Assembly (NCBI GenBank): GCA_946409935.1
Contig: CAMJYG010000023.1
Location: forward strand, 1-38,760
DNA from: an uncultured Clostridium sp.
GTDB taxonomy: Bacteria; Bacillota; Clostridia; TANB77; CAG-508
DNA length: 38,760 nucleotides
Reading direction: 5' to 3'
Position numbers and translations under genes: made by a program. This document shows, one piece after another, positions 18,171 through 27,424 of the stretch; positions within the stretch are counted from its first letter, which is position 1; each line of letters starts with the position of its first letter. The notes beneath the pieces were generated by a model. The model worked only from the letters and a program-made list of their open reading frames with translations. It was not told the origin of the DNA and did no database searches.

Positions 18171-18285
18171 ATAGAGCGAAGTTCTTTTTATACAATACCT
18201 TTTAAAATAAAAATCTTTTATTTTTACTTCGAATTGCATAGCTACTTTAGAGTTACATAGAGGTTTCTTATTGTATAAAAAATAA
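18171..18285. repeat. Palindromic element, family C
   Basis: AATAGAGCGAAGTTCTTTTT-ATACAATA at the left, and TTATTGTATAAAAAA at the right as its inverted partner. The left sequence recurs as ATAGAGCGAAACTCTTTTTG-TACAATA at 32961-32987. It lies in the leader before the zinc-ribbon gene. Confidence 0.5.
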
Positions 18286-18317
18286 ATTTGTCAAAAGATG
18301 AAATGGAGGAAAATAAA

Positions 18318-18623
18318 ATGGAATTAAATAGATGTAGTAGATGTGGAAGTTTTTATGTTGCAAATGGTAATGTTTGCCCTAAATGTAGCAAAAAAGATGG
18401 ATTTGAATTCTCTGCATTTAAATCTTATGTTCAAGAAAATGGTTTAACACTTTCTCTTGATACTATTTCTGGAGAAACTGGAATTTCTGTAAATAACTTA
18501 AATCGTTTTTTAGGATATCCAGAATTTCAAGATTTTCAAAAAGAAATCGGAAATATTGAAAATATAAATGTACAACAAAAAAACAATATTTCTGTAAACA
18601 ATAATTCGATTTTTAATGGATAA
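18318..18623 (+). CDS. Small zinc-ribbon protein, YvyF-like
   Basis: 101 residues. The start at 18318 is chosen because ATGGAGGAAAATAAA ends just before this ATG; a TTG-initiated longer frame from 18288 would bury that site. The N-terminal zinc ribbon has CSRCGS and CPKCSKK. A helical region follows (FKSYVQENGLTLSLDTISGE) with TGISVNNLNRFLGYPEF, resembling a small helix-turn-helix. The layout recalls YvyF/TIGR03826 proteins of flagellar loci, but no flagellar gene is nearby. The tail is Asn/Gln-rich. It is 27 bases before tyrS and probably cotranscribed with it. Role unknown. Confidence 0.75.
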   Translation: MELNRCSRCGSFYVANGNVCPKCSKKDGFEFSAFKSYVQENGLTLSLDTISGETGISVNNLNRFLGYPEFQDFQKEIGNIENINVQQKNNISVNNNSIFNG

Positions 18624-18650
18624 TTTATTATATGAAAGGACTGGAAATAC

Positions 18651-19865
18651 ATGGAAAATGTTTTTGAGATATTAGAACAACGTGGATATATTGAACAAAT
18701 GACTCATCCAAATGAAATTAAAGAATTATTTAGTAAAGAGTCTGTTCCATTTTACATTGGAATTGACCCTACCGCGGATAGTTTACATGTTGGTCACTTT
18801 GTTTCTTTAATGGTTGCAAGCCATATGCAAAAATGTGGTCATAAGCCAATTATTTTAGTTGGCGGTGGTACTGCTTCAATTGGTGACCCATCTGGAAAAA
18901 CAGATATGAGAAAAATGCTTTCTCGCGAAGAAATTGAACATAATGTTACTTGCATAAAAAAACAAGTTGAAAAATTTGTAAGTTTTGAAGGAGAAAATGG
19001 TGCAATAATTGTTAATAATGGTGATTGGCTATTAGACTTAAACTTTATTGATTTTATGCGTGAAATTGGTAGCTTATTTTCAGTAAACAGAATGCTTGCA
19101 GCTGAATGTTATAAACAAAGAATGGAAACTGGATTAACATTTTTTGAGCTTGGTTATATGCTGATGCAGTCTTATGATTTTTTATACTTATATAACAAAT
19201 ATGGTTGTAAACTTCAAATGGGTGGAAATGACCAATGGTCTAATATAATAGGTGGAGTAGAGCTAATTAGAAAAATTGGAAAAGACGATTCTTTTGGACT
19301 AACATTTAAACTTCTAACAACTAAAGAAGGTAAAAAAATGGGTAAAACAGAAAAAGGAGCATTATGGTTAGACTCTAAAAAAACTTCTCCTTATGAATTT
19401 TATCAATATTGGAGAAATATTGAAGATAGTAGTGTTGAAAATGTTTTAAAAATGCTAACGTTTTTACCTATTGAAGAAATAAATAGATTGTCTTCTTTGA
19501 AGGATGAACACATAAATGAAGCTAAAAAAATAGCTGCTTTTGAAATAACAAAATTAATTCATGGTGAAGAGGAAGCTAAAAAAGCTGAAGAAGCTTCAAA
19601 CGCACTATTTGGTGGACAAGGTGATACACAAAATATGCCATCTACAAAATTAGAAAATTATAATATTTCTATATTAGATGCTATTGTTCTTACAAATATT
19701 GCACCTTCAAAAGGTCAAGCTAGAACTTTAATAAATCAAGGTGGAATTTCCTTAAATGATAATAAAATAAATGATGTTAATTACGTTCTTTCTGAAGCTG
19801 ATTTTTCAAATGGTTATGCTATTTTGAAAAAAGGTAAAAAGATTTTTCATAAATTGATTAAATAA
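18651..19865 (+). CDS. tyrS: Tyrosyl-tRNA synthetase
   Basis: Charges tRNA-Tyr. 404 residues. Class I signatures: FYIGIDPTADSLHVGHFVSL (HVGH form of HIGH) and the KMGKTEKGALW loop (KMSKS variant common in one TyrRS subgroup). Tyrosine-site segments are YMLMQSYDFLYLYNKYGCKL and QMGGNDQWSNIIGG. A C-terminal S4 RNA-binding domain follows (SKGQARTLINQGGISLNDNK). AAAGGACTGG precedes the ATG. A strong terminator follows. The gene contains CGT and CGC Arg codons (QRGY, SREE) but no in-frame CGG. Confidence 0.97.
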   Translation: MENVFEILEQRGYIEQMTHPNEIKELFSKESVPFYIGIDPTADSLHVGHFVSLMVASHMQKCGHKPIILVGGGTASIGDPSGKTDMRKMLSREEIEHNVTCIKKQVEKFVSFEGENGAIIVNNGDWLLDLNFIDFMREIGSLFSVNRMLAAECYKQRMETGLTFFELGYMLMQSYDFLYLYNKYGCKLQMGGNDQWSNIIGGVELIRKIGKDDSFGLTFKLLTTKEGKKMGKTEKGALWLDSKKTSPYEFYQYWRNIEDSSVENVLKMLTFLPIEEINRLSSLKDEHINEAKKIAAFEITKLIHGEEEAKKAEEASNALFGGQGDTQNMPSTKLENYNISILDAIVLTNIAPSKGQARTLINQGGISLNDNKINDVNYVLSEADFSNGYAILKKGKKIFHKLIK

Positions 19866-19869
19866 TATT

Positions 19870-19919
19870 AAAAAGTCACCCCTAACATACTACAATCGGT
19901 GTGTTAGGGGCAACTTTTT
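19870..19919. terminator. Bidirectional terminator between tyrS and sigH
   Basis: AAAAAGT, CCCCTAACA and TGTTAGGGG, ACTTTTT form a long stem with A and T runs on either side, serving both converging genes. Confidence 0.9.
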
Positions 19920-20568
19920 ATAAATTATTATTTTCCATATTCTTTATTGCTTTTTTTCTTATTCTTTGTATTGCATTATCAACAGACTTTACAGGTGAAT
20001 CTAACTTTTTAGCAATGGTAACATAGCTTTCTCCTTTAATAAATCTATCTAAAACCTGTTTTTCAAATTTGCTAAGATGTTTATTAACATTATTTTCTAC
20101 CTCATTATAATATTCCTTTTTCATAATAGTTTCTAATGGGTCTTCTACTATCTTTCCATTAAAAGTATCTATTAATTCAACACTATCTTCTTCATTATTA
20201 TCATAGGCAGCCGTATTTAAAGATAAATATGAATTTAATGGCATATGTTTTTGTCTATTTGAACTTTTTATTGCTGTTATTAATTGTCTTTCTATACAAA
20301 TATTTGCAAAAGACTTAAAAGTATTTTGTTTGTCTGGGTTAAAGCTACGTATAGCTTTATATAATCCTATCATTCCCTCTTGTACAATATCTTCCCTTTC
20401 AGCTCCTATCATAAAATATTTTCCTACTTTCATATTTACAAGTTCTTTATATTTTTCAAGTATATATGATAAAGCTTTTTCGTCTCCTTGTTTTACATAA
20501 GATATTATTTGCTCATCTGTTAAATTATTATATTGATTTGTTGTATAAAATACATTTTGATTTTGCAT
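19918..20568 (-). CDS. sigH: RNA polymerase sigma-H factor
   Basis: Sigma-70 family factor that starts sporulation and post-exponential transcription. 216 residues, as in other SigH. Region 2: LSYILEKYKELVNMKVGKYF, GAEREDIVQEGMIGLYKAIR, SFANICIERQLITAIKSSNR. Region 4: LSKFEKQVLDRFIKGESYVT, IAKKLDSPVKSVDNAIQRIR. The QKHMPLNSYLSLN linker is characteristic of SigH. GGAGG lies ten bases before ATG. It converges on tyrS and lies downstream of the GH18 gene with a 68-base gap. Confidence 0.93.
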   Translation of the reverse strand: MQNQNVFYTTNQYNNLTDEQIISYVKQGDEKALSYILEKYKELVNMKVGKYFMIGAEREDIVQEGMIGLYKAIRSFNPDKQNTFKSFANICIERQLITAIKSSNRQKHMPLNSYLSLNTAAYDNNEEDSVELIDTFNGKIVEDPLETIMKKEYYNEVENNVNKHLSKFEKQVLDRFIKGESYVTIAKKLDSPVKSVDNAIQRIRKKAIKNMENNNL

Positions 20569-20636
20569 TCGTCAAAAACCTCCAAAGTGTGCTTTCAAAT
20601 AATATTATATATGCCAAATATAGCAATGTCAAGACA

Positions 20637-22364
20637 TTATTTATTAATTTCATTTTTAATCATTTTCCATACATTATCTGATTCCATATCTTTTTGCCAT
20701 GAACCAACACCTGCTAAATTATTATCATTAACTAGAGATAATTTTGATTTTAAAGAATCAATATCTTCTATCCATATTTGTTTTTTATTATTGCCGTCAT
20801 TGAATTCTACATAATTTTGTTTTAAATCCTCATCCCACTCTTTTTTTACACTTTCTGGAATTACTTTATCTATATTTTTCATTGCAACAGCAGAATTTCC
20901 TACCAATTTTCCTTCTGAATTCGTTGTCCATACTCTTGTAAAAAATGGTATTCCTAATATTATTTTTTCTGGTTTAATCTCTTCTGTTTTTAGAAACTTA
21001 TTAAGACTAACTTTTATCCAGTCAAAACCTGCTGTAGTTCCTGGTTTTGTACTTGAAGCACCATATTGGTCATAAGCCATAAATACAATATAATCTGCAA
21101 CATGTCCTATTACATTTCTGTCAAAGCACATTGACCAAGTTTCGCTTCCATCTGGCGCTGTAACATCAACAGAAATAACCAATCCGGCTTCTTTTAATCT
21201 AGGTGTTAATTCTATTATAAATCTAGAATATAAATCTTTATCTTCCTGTTTCATATTTTCAAAATCTACATTTATTCCATCTAAATTATATTTAATACAA
21301 ACATTTACAATATCTTCTATTAATTTTTCTCTTTTTTTATAACTGTTCATTATTTTAGAAGTTACTTCTAAACCTGCTTCTGCATTAGATACCATGGGCC
21401 ATACTTTATATCCATTTTTATGTGCCCAATCAATATATTTTTTCCCGCTATCTCCTACTTTTTCAACTAAATTTTCATTTTTATCAACATAAAACATAGA
21501 TGGTGAAATTACATTTAAGCCTTCAATGCTTGTCCCATTTCTATCAGGTGCAGATGCATATTCTGAATAATAATCCCAAACTAAGTTAACTTTACCTTTT
21601 ATTTGTTTCTCTTCTACCATATTTTCTCTTATTTTATATTCATTTTGGATTTTATCTGTATTTATATAACCTAATTTTCCATTGGAAGTCCTAATTTTTG
21701 TTTTTCCTTTATCAGATGATATTACAATTACTGCATCACCTTTCTTTACCCTATCAACAGTTTTTGCAATAAAATTTGTAGTAGATTTTACAGAAACATC
21801 TGATGAAACAATTGCTTTTCTTTGTTCCCTATCTAAAGAGTCTATAGTAACAACTTTTGTGCCTTCAATGTTCTGAGTTTCTATATTATAAACATCTCCC
21901 ATTTCTGAAATAGGCAAGTAAATTGTATTATCATTTTTAATAGCATGAGCATATATTTTTTTGTTTGAGCCATTTATCGTTATATTATTATTTTCAAAAT
22001 CAATTGCAGCAATTTTTTTATCTGATGTTGTTATAATTTGATTCAAGTCTTTTTCTTCATATATATATTTATCAAAAAAATTTGCTATATCTTGTTTTGA
22101 TAAATAGATTATATCATTTTCTATTAACACATCCTTTTTTAGAACAGATGTAACATTATTGTTGTTAATTACTAAATTAGTTCTTGTATTTTTATCAAGA
22201 ATTACAAAGTCATTTACTATAAATCCTATTATGGTAATTAAAGCTAAAATTGCAGTTATTATAAATATTCGTAAAATATTTTTCCTCTTTTTTTCTTTTT
22301 TATTTGATATCATTCTTTCCATTTTTGAGCTGTTTTCTAATCTCATTCTTCTTCCATGTTTCAT
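20637..22364 (-). CDS. Membrane-anchored GH18-family protein with SH3-like segment
   Basis: 575 residues. A basic N-terminus is followed by one membrane helix (about 29-50, NILRIFIITAILALITIIGF), so most of the protein is outside. Residues 60-185 resemble a stalk domain (IIYLSKQDIANFF, TIYLPISEM), then an SH3-like part (KSTTNFIAKTVDRVKKGDAV). The GH18 barrel begins at VNLVWDYYSEYASA; the catalytic strand is LDGINVDFENM, with the key Glu present and Asn replacing an inner Asp. GIPFFTRVW and GVGSWQKD mark the barrel end. This layout is typical of spore or cell-wall GH18 (YaaH/YkvQ-like) enzymes of Clostridia. Likely acts on peptidoglycan or cortex sugars. Confidence 0.87.
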   Translation of the reverse strand: MKHGRRMRLENSSKMERMISNKKEKKRKNILRIFIITAILALITIIGFIVNDFVILDKNTRTNLVINNNNVTSVLKKDVLIENDIIYLSKQDIANFFDKYIYEEKDLNQIITTSDKKIAAIDFENNNITINGSNKKIYAHAIKNDNTIYLPISEMGDVYNIETQNIEGTKVVTIDSLDREQRKAIVSSDVSVKSTTNFIAKTVDRVKKGDAVIVISSDKGKTKIRTSNGKLGYINTDKIQNEYKIRENMVEEKQIKGKVNLVWDYYSEYASAPDRNGTSIEGLNVISPSMFYVDKNENLVEKVGDSGKKYIDWAHKNGYKVWPMVSNAEAGLEVTSKIMNSYKKREKLIEDIVNVCIKYNLDGINVDFENMKQEDKDLYSRFIIELTPRLKEAGLVISVDVTAPDGSETWSMCFDRNVIGHVADYIVFMAYDQYGASSTKPGTTAGFDWIKVSLNKFLKTEEIKPEKIILGIPFFTRVWTTNSEGKLVGNSAVAMKNIDKVIPESVKKEWDEDLKQNYVEFNDGNNKKQIWIEDIDSLKSKLSLVNDNNLAGVGSWQKDMESDNVWKMIKNEINK

Positions 22365-22395
22365 TACAAATTTTATTCCCTTCTACAATATATTT

Positions 22396-23070
22396 TTACA
22401 AAACATATAATAACACACACAACAAATGTAATATGCTAGATATTACACAAAAAACGTGAAAAATAGAATGCATCCATTTTTTCTTTTTTCCAAGCCCATA
22501 TAAAATTGCACCAATTGTGTAACATATTCCTCCTCCAAGTAACAATGAAAAACCAATAATTCCAAGTGAATCTATTAATACATTTACTTTAAGAATTATA
22601 CACCAACCCATAATTAAATAACAAGTCATTGAAAAAACTTTAAACTTTTTTAAATCAATTGAATTAAGTACAATTCCAAGTATAGCTATTCCCCATATTA
22701 TTCCAAATATAGTCCATCCCAATGCAGCATTATGTTCTCTTAAAGTACATAAACAAAAAGGTGTATATGAACCAGCTATTAATAAAAAAATTGAACAATG
22801 ATCTATTACTTGCAAAACTTTTTTGGCTTTTAAATTAGGGTTTAATCCATGGTATACACTAGAAATTGTATATAAAATTAATAAAGTACATCCAAATATA
22901 ACTCCAGAAACAACGCCAGGTGAATTATGATGTTTTGCAGCAATAACACTACACAAAACAATTGCCACTATTCCAACAACTCCACCGATTATATGTGATA
23001 CCATATTAAAAATTTCTTCACCCTTTGTATATGTTGGTAAAATTCTTTCCGATAGTTTTGTTCTTTTCAT
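22396..23070 (-). CDS. trhA: Hemolysin III family (PAQR-like) membrane protein
   Basis: 224 residues with seven predicted membrane helices. Family motifs: EEIFNMVSHIIGGVVGIVAI, ISSVYHGL (conserved Ser and His), VIDHCSIFLLIAGSYTPF and IFHVFCVISSILHLL (conserved His). Members are related to eukaryotic adiponectin/progestin receptors, have been linked to membrane homeostasis, and are generally not haemolysins. AAAGGA lies eleven bases before ATG. It stands alone, separated from the pilin-like gene by a palindromic element. Confidence 0.92.
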   Translation of the reverse strand: MKRTKLSERILPTYTKGEEIFNMVSHIIGGVVGIVAIVLCSVIAAKHHNSPGVVSGVIFGCTLLILYTISSVYHGLNPNLKAKKVLQVIDHCSIFLLIAGSYTPFCLCTLREHNAALGWTIFGIIWGIAILGIVLNSIDLKKFKVFSMTCYLIMGWCIILKVNVLIDSLGIIGFSLLLGGGICYTIGAILYGLGKKKKWMHSIFHVFCVISSILHLLCVLLYVL

Positions 23071-23198
23071 TCTAAATTACATTCCTTTCTCATCTTATTG
23101 AGATATGCATTAGCTTGCCTATCTAGTATTGAATACTATGTTATCACATGTTATATTCTATGTCAATGATAAAATTTAAAAACATTATCTTTAAATTT

Positions 23199-23371
23199 AC
23201 TAGTTGTTACAATTTACAGCTATAAAAACTTTAAGTCCGCGCTAGCAATTACTATATAATTTTTTAGGAAGCAACTCAAGAGGTTATCGCTTGGATGTAC
23301 CTGAAAAATTATATAGTAATTGCACTATGCACGGTACACTATATTAAAAGCTGTGAATTGTAACTACTAGT
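23199..23371. repeat. Palindromic element between the prepilin-like gene and trhA
   Basis: Ends ACTAGTTGTTACAATTTACA and TGTGAATTGTAACTACTAGT are near-perfect inverse copies. Inner arms GCAATTACTATATAATTTTT and AAAAATTATATAGTAATTGC are perfect. A short GC-richer centre remains. Half sites with GAATTGTAAC recur at 12851, 33098 and 35460. It occupies most of the 335-base gap 23071-23405. Confidence 0.75.
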
Positions 23372-23405
23372 CATACTATTCAGCTTTAGCTCCTTATAAA
23401 TTACA

Positions 23406-25130
23406 TTATTTATTTTTTACAATCTTAAAATTATCACCATCAGGTTCTAAATGATACTTAGCATTTATACAAACAATAGGTCTTAAAGAACAATTACCAT
23501 AAGAATAAATATTATTTTCAATTTTTCCACTGGAGTTAATAGACATTAGATTATTTGCTCCATTTGCAGATGGAGATGATATCCAGTATTCTTCTGATTT
23601 TGTACTATCATCTACAATATATAAATTTTTATCATCTGTACTAATTATATTTTCTATCTCATATTTCCAATCATTTTCATCAGTAGAATCTTTATTAGTA
23701 CTTATTTTATATCCATCATTTGATATCACTTTTGCTCCATAATTTGTGTTATTAACTTTATTGTAAGAATTTAGCAACATTTCTATTGATGGGCTACCAA
23801 TTGCATATTCTCCAATTTCTTTATTATCTAAATATTTTGTATTCCAAATACTTGTGTCATACATATATGCTATTGCTCTAATATTAGCATTATTTCTTGT
23901 TGCAGACTGATTTTCTTCTAAATATTCATAAAATTTTGTATTCCATTTTTGCATTTTGGATTTTATATCATCTGTATCTTCTGCACCATTTGAATAATAC
24001 TTAATTTCATTATTAGCATTTTGAGTTTCAACTATAGTTTTAAAATTTAATTTATAACCAGAATTATTATCATTTTCTACATAATTACTATCAACTGTTA
24101 CTCCCGTTAGCTCATTATTTATAATTTTAGTCGGTGCCCAATTATATCTAATATAATTAGATGATATTAAATATATGTTAACATCATCTGAATAAAATAC
24201 TTTCCAATCATTTGTAGACTCATTATCATCTATATTTATATAGTTTGTTATTTCTTCACCATAATAATTCGAAATGCTTTCAGCTGTTTTATTTATACTA
24301 TATGCATCTCCTTCTACATAATATTTTTCTAAGTCTTTTTCTGCTGATTCAATATTTCCATTGATAATTTTTAATTTATAATTTCCATTTTTATTTACTA
24401 TAAAACTTAAATCATCACTAATATTCCAATCTCCTTCATTCTCTAATTTATATTTAACTTTCCATTTGTCTATATATCCATTATACTGTATCTCTGATAC
24501 AGTGATACGCCATTTTTCATCAGATACTTTTTCAATTCTTGCATTACCAATTATTGGAGTTTCATTATTTTCTGTATTATCATATTCTACATTATACACA
24601 CTATCCGGTAATTGTTCTAATGTATAGTAGTTTTCATCTTGATATTGTAAACCTTCGCAACTTATTACACTCCTTTTTTCTATATTAACAAAAAATTCAC
24701 CTTCTACACCTTCTATACCTAAGTCTTCTATTAGTTTCTTATTAAAATATAAATAACCGGTTTTATTTATAATACCTGATTCTTCCGATGTAAATACTCT
24801 ATTTGCAACTGTATATATTGGTAATGAAGAATTTTCTATATTTGTACTTAAATTGGCATCCGCACTATCTTTCCTAATTGTTAAAATATCTGCTCCAACA
24901 CAAGTGTCATTCCCAACTTTAATTGATTTGTTATCTTTATATTTTTGATATAATTCATTTACTTCTGCCTGCATTATTTTCAATTCTGTCGTAAAACTAG
25001 TTAATTTCGCTTGTTCTATTATTCCTATGCCACTATATGTTGCTACTGATGCTAGTATTAATATCACAATTATTGTTGTTATTAATGCTATTAATGTTAT
25101 ACCTTTAGATTTTTTTAAAATATTTTTCAT
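23406..25130 (-). CDS. Large prepilin-like secreted protein
   Basis: 574 residues. The N-terminus is KSKGITLIALITTIIVILIL-ASVA, a type IV prepilin-like signal with Gly before the cleavage point, but with Ala where pilins have Glu at position 5. The rest is an Asn/Asp-rich extracellular region with Gly/Tyr segments (NYYGEEITNYINIDDNEST; EEYWISSPSANGANNLMSIN) and a C-terminal part resembling a short surface lectin-like fold (GNCSLRPIVCINAKYHLEPD), often seen in gut Clostridia proteins with this N-terminus. TGGAGG precedes the ATG. No pilus assembly genes are adjacent. Its role (surface display or secretion) is inferred. Confidence 0.8.
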   Translation of the reverse strand: MKNILKKSKGITLIALITTIIVILILASVATYSGIGIIEQAKLTSFTTELKIMQAEVNELYQKYKDNKSIKVGNDTCVGADILTIRKDSADANLSTNIENSSLPIYTVANRVFTSEESGIINKTGYLYFNKKLIEDLGIEGVEGEFFVNIEKRSVISCEGLQYQDENYYTLEQLPDSVYNVEYDNTENNETPIIGNARIEKVSDEKWRITVSEIQYNGYIDKWKVKYKLENEGDWNISDDLSFIVNKNGNYKLKIINGNIESAEKDLEKYYVEGDAYSINKTAESISNYYGEEITNYINIDDNESTNDWKVFYSDDVNIYLISSNYIRYNWAPTKIINNELTGVTVDSNYVENDNNSGYKLNFKTIVETQNANNEIKYYSNGAEDTDDIKSKMQKWNTKFYEYLEENQSATRNNANIRAIAYMYDTSIWNTKYLDNKEIGEYAIGSPSIEMLLNSYNKVNNTNYGAKVISNDGYKISTNKDSTDENDWKYEIENIISTDDKNLYIVDDSTKSEEYWISSPSANGANNLMSINSSGKIENNIYSYGNCSLRPIVCINAKYHLEPDGDNFKIVKNK

Positions 25131-25219
25131 TAGTTACCTCCAGTTTATTTTTTATAATCAAATTATATTATTTTTACTTGCAATATGCAAGTATTAAAAT
25201 TAAATTACTAAATATTGTT

Positions 25220-26206
25220 TTATAAAATAATTTTTATTCCTTCATTATTAACTTTGTATTCATTTATTTCAATATTATATTTATTGCAAATTTCTCTTAT
25301 TTCTAAAAAAGAATCTGTAATGACGTATATATTTGAAGAATTACTGGAAATTCTAACAAAAGTATTTCCTATATTCTCGACTAATTTGCAAAATTCATTA
25401 TATCTAAAATCTCTGATCTTACATTTTTCTGTCATTGCTGATGAATCGTCATTCTTACTATTTTTTTTCATTGCATCAACAAAAGATTTATAATCGTTAT
25501 TCTTTAAATCTTTGATAACTGTATTTCTTATTATTTCTTCTTTATTTTTAATTCCAAGTTGTTTATATCTTTCTTTTCTTAATTTTACAACAATTTTATC
25601 TTTATCATTATTTTCAGTTCCAAAAATCTCATCCATTTCAGCTCTAATTAATCCAACTCTTATATTTTCAGGCATTTCTTTATTATAAATCAACTTTCCA
25701 TTCTCTGAAACTATACAAATACCTCCATACATTATTGTATTATGAGCAACTCCAGAGCAAAAAACATTTTTAGTAATAATCCCATTCTCTTCTTCAACAT
25801 AATTCTCTTGTAAAAAATTTAACAATTCTTTATCGCTTAAAATATTTCCCATTAAATTATTAATTGCATATATTATCCCTACTTGAATAATTGCATTAGA
25901 TCCCATTCCTCCATGAGTCTTTATTTCTTTATTAATTTTACATTTAACATAGAATTTTGTGTTAATTTTTAACTTTTTTCTTAGTAAATCAATATAAAAT
26001 TTTATCAAATTAGGTTTAATAGCTTCTATTATATCAGTTTTATTATCTATTGCCTCTATATATATTTCAAAATTACTTTCTATAGCAATTCCTATACCTC
26101 CTCCCCCAATTTTTCCTTCTTTAAGTTTTAAAGTATTCATAATATCTATATGAAATCTGGCAGGTACTTTTACATGTATTCTTTTATTTTTTTCTTTCAC
26201 TTTCAT
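25220..26206 (-). CDS. GHMP-fold protein resembling beta-RFA-P synthase
   Basis: 328 residues. It begins KVPARFHIDIMNTLKLKEG, then GKIGGGGIGIAIE, and has the Gly-rich phosphate loop KTHGGMGSNAIIQVG at about residue 105, in GHMP-kinase style. The combination of ARFHIDI and GGGGIGIA recalls beta-ribofuranosylaminobenzene 5'-phosphate synthase and related sugar or mevalonate-type kinases. Later parts are IRVGLIRAEMDEIFG and FVRISSNSSNIYVIT. Its substrate cannot be read from sequence. AAAGGAAAT precedes the ATG. No pterin or isoprenoid genes lie nearby. It stands alone between the prepilin-like gene and gene remnants. Confidence 0.65.
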   Translation of the reverse strand: MKVKEKNKRIHVKVPARFHIDIMNTLKLKEGKIGGGGIGIAIESNFEIYIEAIDNKTDIIEAIKPNLIKFYIDLLRKKLKINTKFYVKCKINKEIKTHGGMGSNAIIQVGIIYAINNLMGNILSDKELLNFLQENYVEEENGIITKNVFCSGVAHNTIMYGGICIVSENGKLIYNKEMPENIRVGLIRAEMDEIFGTENNDKDKIVVKLRKERYKQLGIKNKEEIIRNTVIKDLKNNDYKSFVDAMKKNSKNDDSSAMTEKCKIRDFRYNEFCKLVENIGNTFVRISSNSSNIYVITDSFLEIREICNKYNIEINEYKVNNEGIKIIL

Positions 26207-26414
26207 ATTTCCTTTCTATTTTATTCATTTATACAACAAAAAAACTAGTTAGTATAATTTTCTCTAGCTTAATTCTATCACAATTCTGTTTTGCAATAAT
26301 CTTATTTCTCTGTAATTCAGTTGCTCAATAATCTCTAAATAAAATTGCAATAATACATTTTGTTATCTTTGATACCTCTTGCTCATTTTGAGAAAGAAAT
26401 TGTTTTTGACAGAT

Positions 26415-26585
26415 AAAAGGCAGGATTTAGCCTGCCTGAATTATTTAATAAAAAAACCGTTTAAATCAATTTCTTATTTTTGTAAAAATAGATTCTTTAT
26501 GATTGTTCATAGCAACATCTTCTGTTACTACTTTCTACTTTTTTATTTCTTTCCTTCAATATTTTTTCAATATCATATCAAATTA
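26415..26585 (-). pseudogene. Remnant tail of the 27704-27973 gene family, with its terminator
   Basis: Over about 140 bases the minus strand matches the last third of the 27704-27973 gene: YDIEKILKERNKKVE, a frameshift, VAMNNHKESIFTKIRN, then TGA where the relative has TGG, FK, CGG and a short tail. After the shift at CGG (26459-26457) it reads GFFIK-stop. The hairpin GGCAGG/CCTGCC with TTTTATC follows (26417-26436). The 5' part of the gene is lost. The 381-base gap 26207-26587 otherwise holds nothing I recognise. Confidence 0.65.
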
Positions 26586-26587
26586 AA

Positions 26588-26908
26588 CTATGCTACTTTT
26601 ATTCCTGTATCTATTACTTCTTGAACAAAAGGATTATCTATATTATCATAATCTTCTGTCTTAATTGGGTGTGGTTCTATTCTAGCATCAATATCCCAAG
26701 TCATTCCCATTAAATCTGCCATGCAATCATATATATCATCAAAATCATCAGAAATAACTGCAATATCAATATCGCTATCTTCTCTTTCTGTTCCTTTTGC
26801 ATAAGAACCAAATAATATTATAGCTTTAACATTATAATGTTTTTTTATTTCTTTTATAAATTCATTTATACTATTTAAAATTTCTTTATTTATTGTTCTT
26901 TCAACCAT
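26588..26908 (-). CDS. MNT-type nucleotidyltransferase (antitoxin-like)
   Basis: 106 residues. The motif IILFGSYAKGTEREDSDIDI is the catalytic nucleotidyltransferase signature; DARIEPHPIKTEDYDN carries the third acidic position. It is a close paralogue of 12433-12756 with the same end (NPFVQEVIDTGIKVA). Its ATG lies within the end of the HEPN gene (19-base overlap), so the HEPN gene comes first here, as in the first pair. Confidence 0.87.
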   Translation of the reverse strand: MVERTINKEILNSINEFIKEIKKHYNVKAIILFGSYAKGTEREDSDIDIAVISDDFDDIYDCMADLMGMTWDIDARIEPHPIKTEDYDNIDNPFVQEVIDTGIKVA

Positions 26909-27279
26909 TTTCGTACCTCCTCAATATTTTTAACTTGTATGGCTGTATATTCATCTGTACATTTTTCTGCAAAACTCTTTTTGAAATCATCATATCTTGC
27001 ACTTATATTAAATGTATTTATAATTTGTATCTTTTCTCTAATTTCATTTGGTACATCTAAATTAGCATTTTTAGAAAGTAAAATTAAATTATGAATTTTA
27101 GGTGCTACTGGATTTTCAGGATTATTTTTAGCATATAATCCCTTTAACAACTTTTCTATTAACAAATGCCCTAAAAACAAACACCATGTATTTCTTTTTC
27201 CTTTTTTCATATATAACATTGTATCATAATCTTCATCTGAACTTTCTATCCAATAATTCATTAAATCTATATTATTCAT
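26890..27279 (-). CDS. HEPN-domain protein, paralogue of 12021-12443
   Basis: 129 residues. MNNIDLMNYWIESSDEDYDT, then FLGHLLIEKLLKGLYAK, KIHNL and FNISARYDDFK line up with the protein at 12021 throughout. Expected to be the toxin-like partner of the adjoining MNT. TAAGTGAAAT precedes the ATG, a weak binding site. Presence of two near-identical modules on opposite strands suggests spread as a unit. Confidence 0.85.
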   Translation of the reverse strand: MNNIDLMNYWIESSDEDYDTMLYMKKGKRNTWCLFLGHLLIEKLLKGLYAKNNPENPVAPKIHNLILLSKNANLDVPNEIREKIQIINTFNISARYDDFKKSFAEKCTDEYTAIQVKNIEEVRKWLKEQ

Positions 27280-27424
27280 AATTTCACTTACCTTTCATTA
27301 TTATTATAACATTATAATCAAATTTTTACCACAAATTCTTAAAATATTATTTTATTTGTTTTCAATCATCCAATTATAAAATATTTCTTCTTCTGGTTAT
27401 CATTTTTTAAGAATAAATAAGAAA

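Noticed and set aside
26441-26500. TGA read as Trp (TGA in place of TGG in the remnant tail)
   Set aside because: prfB with the classical TGA site is present, TGA ends intact reading frames, and the remnant has other damage.
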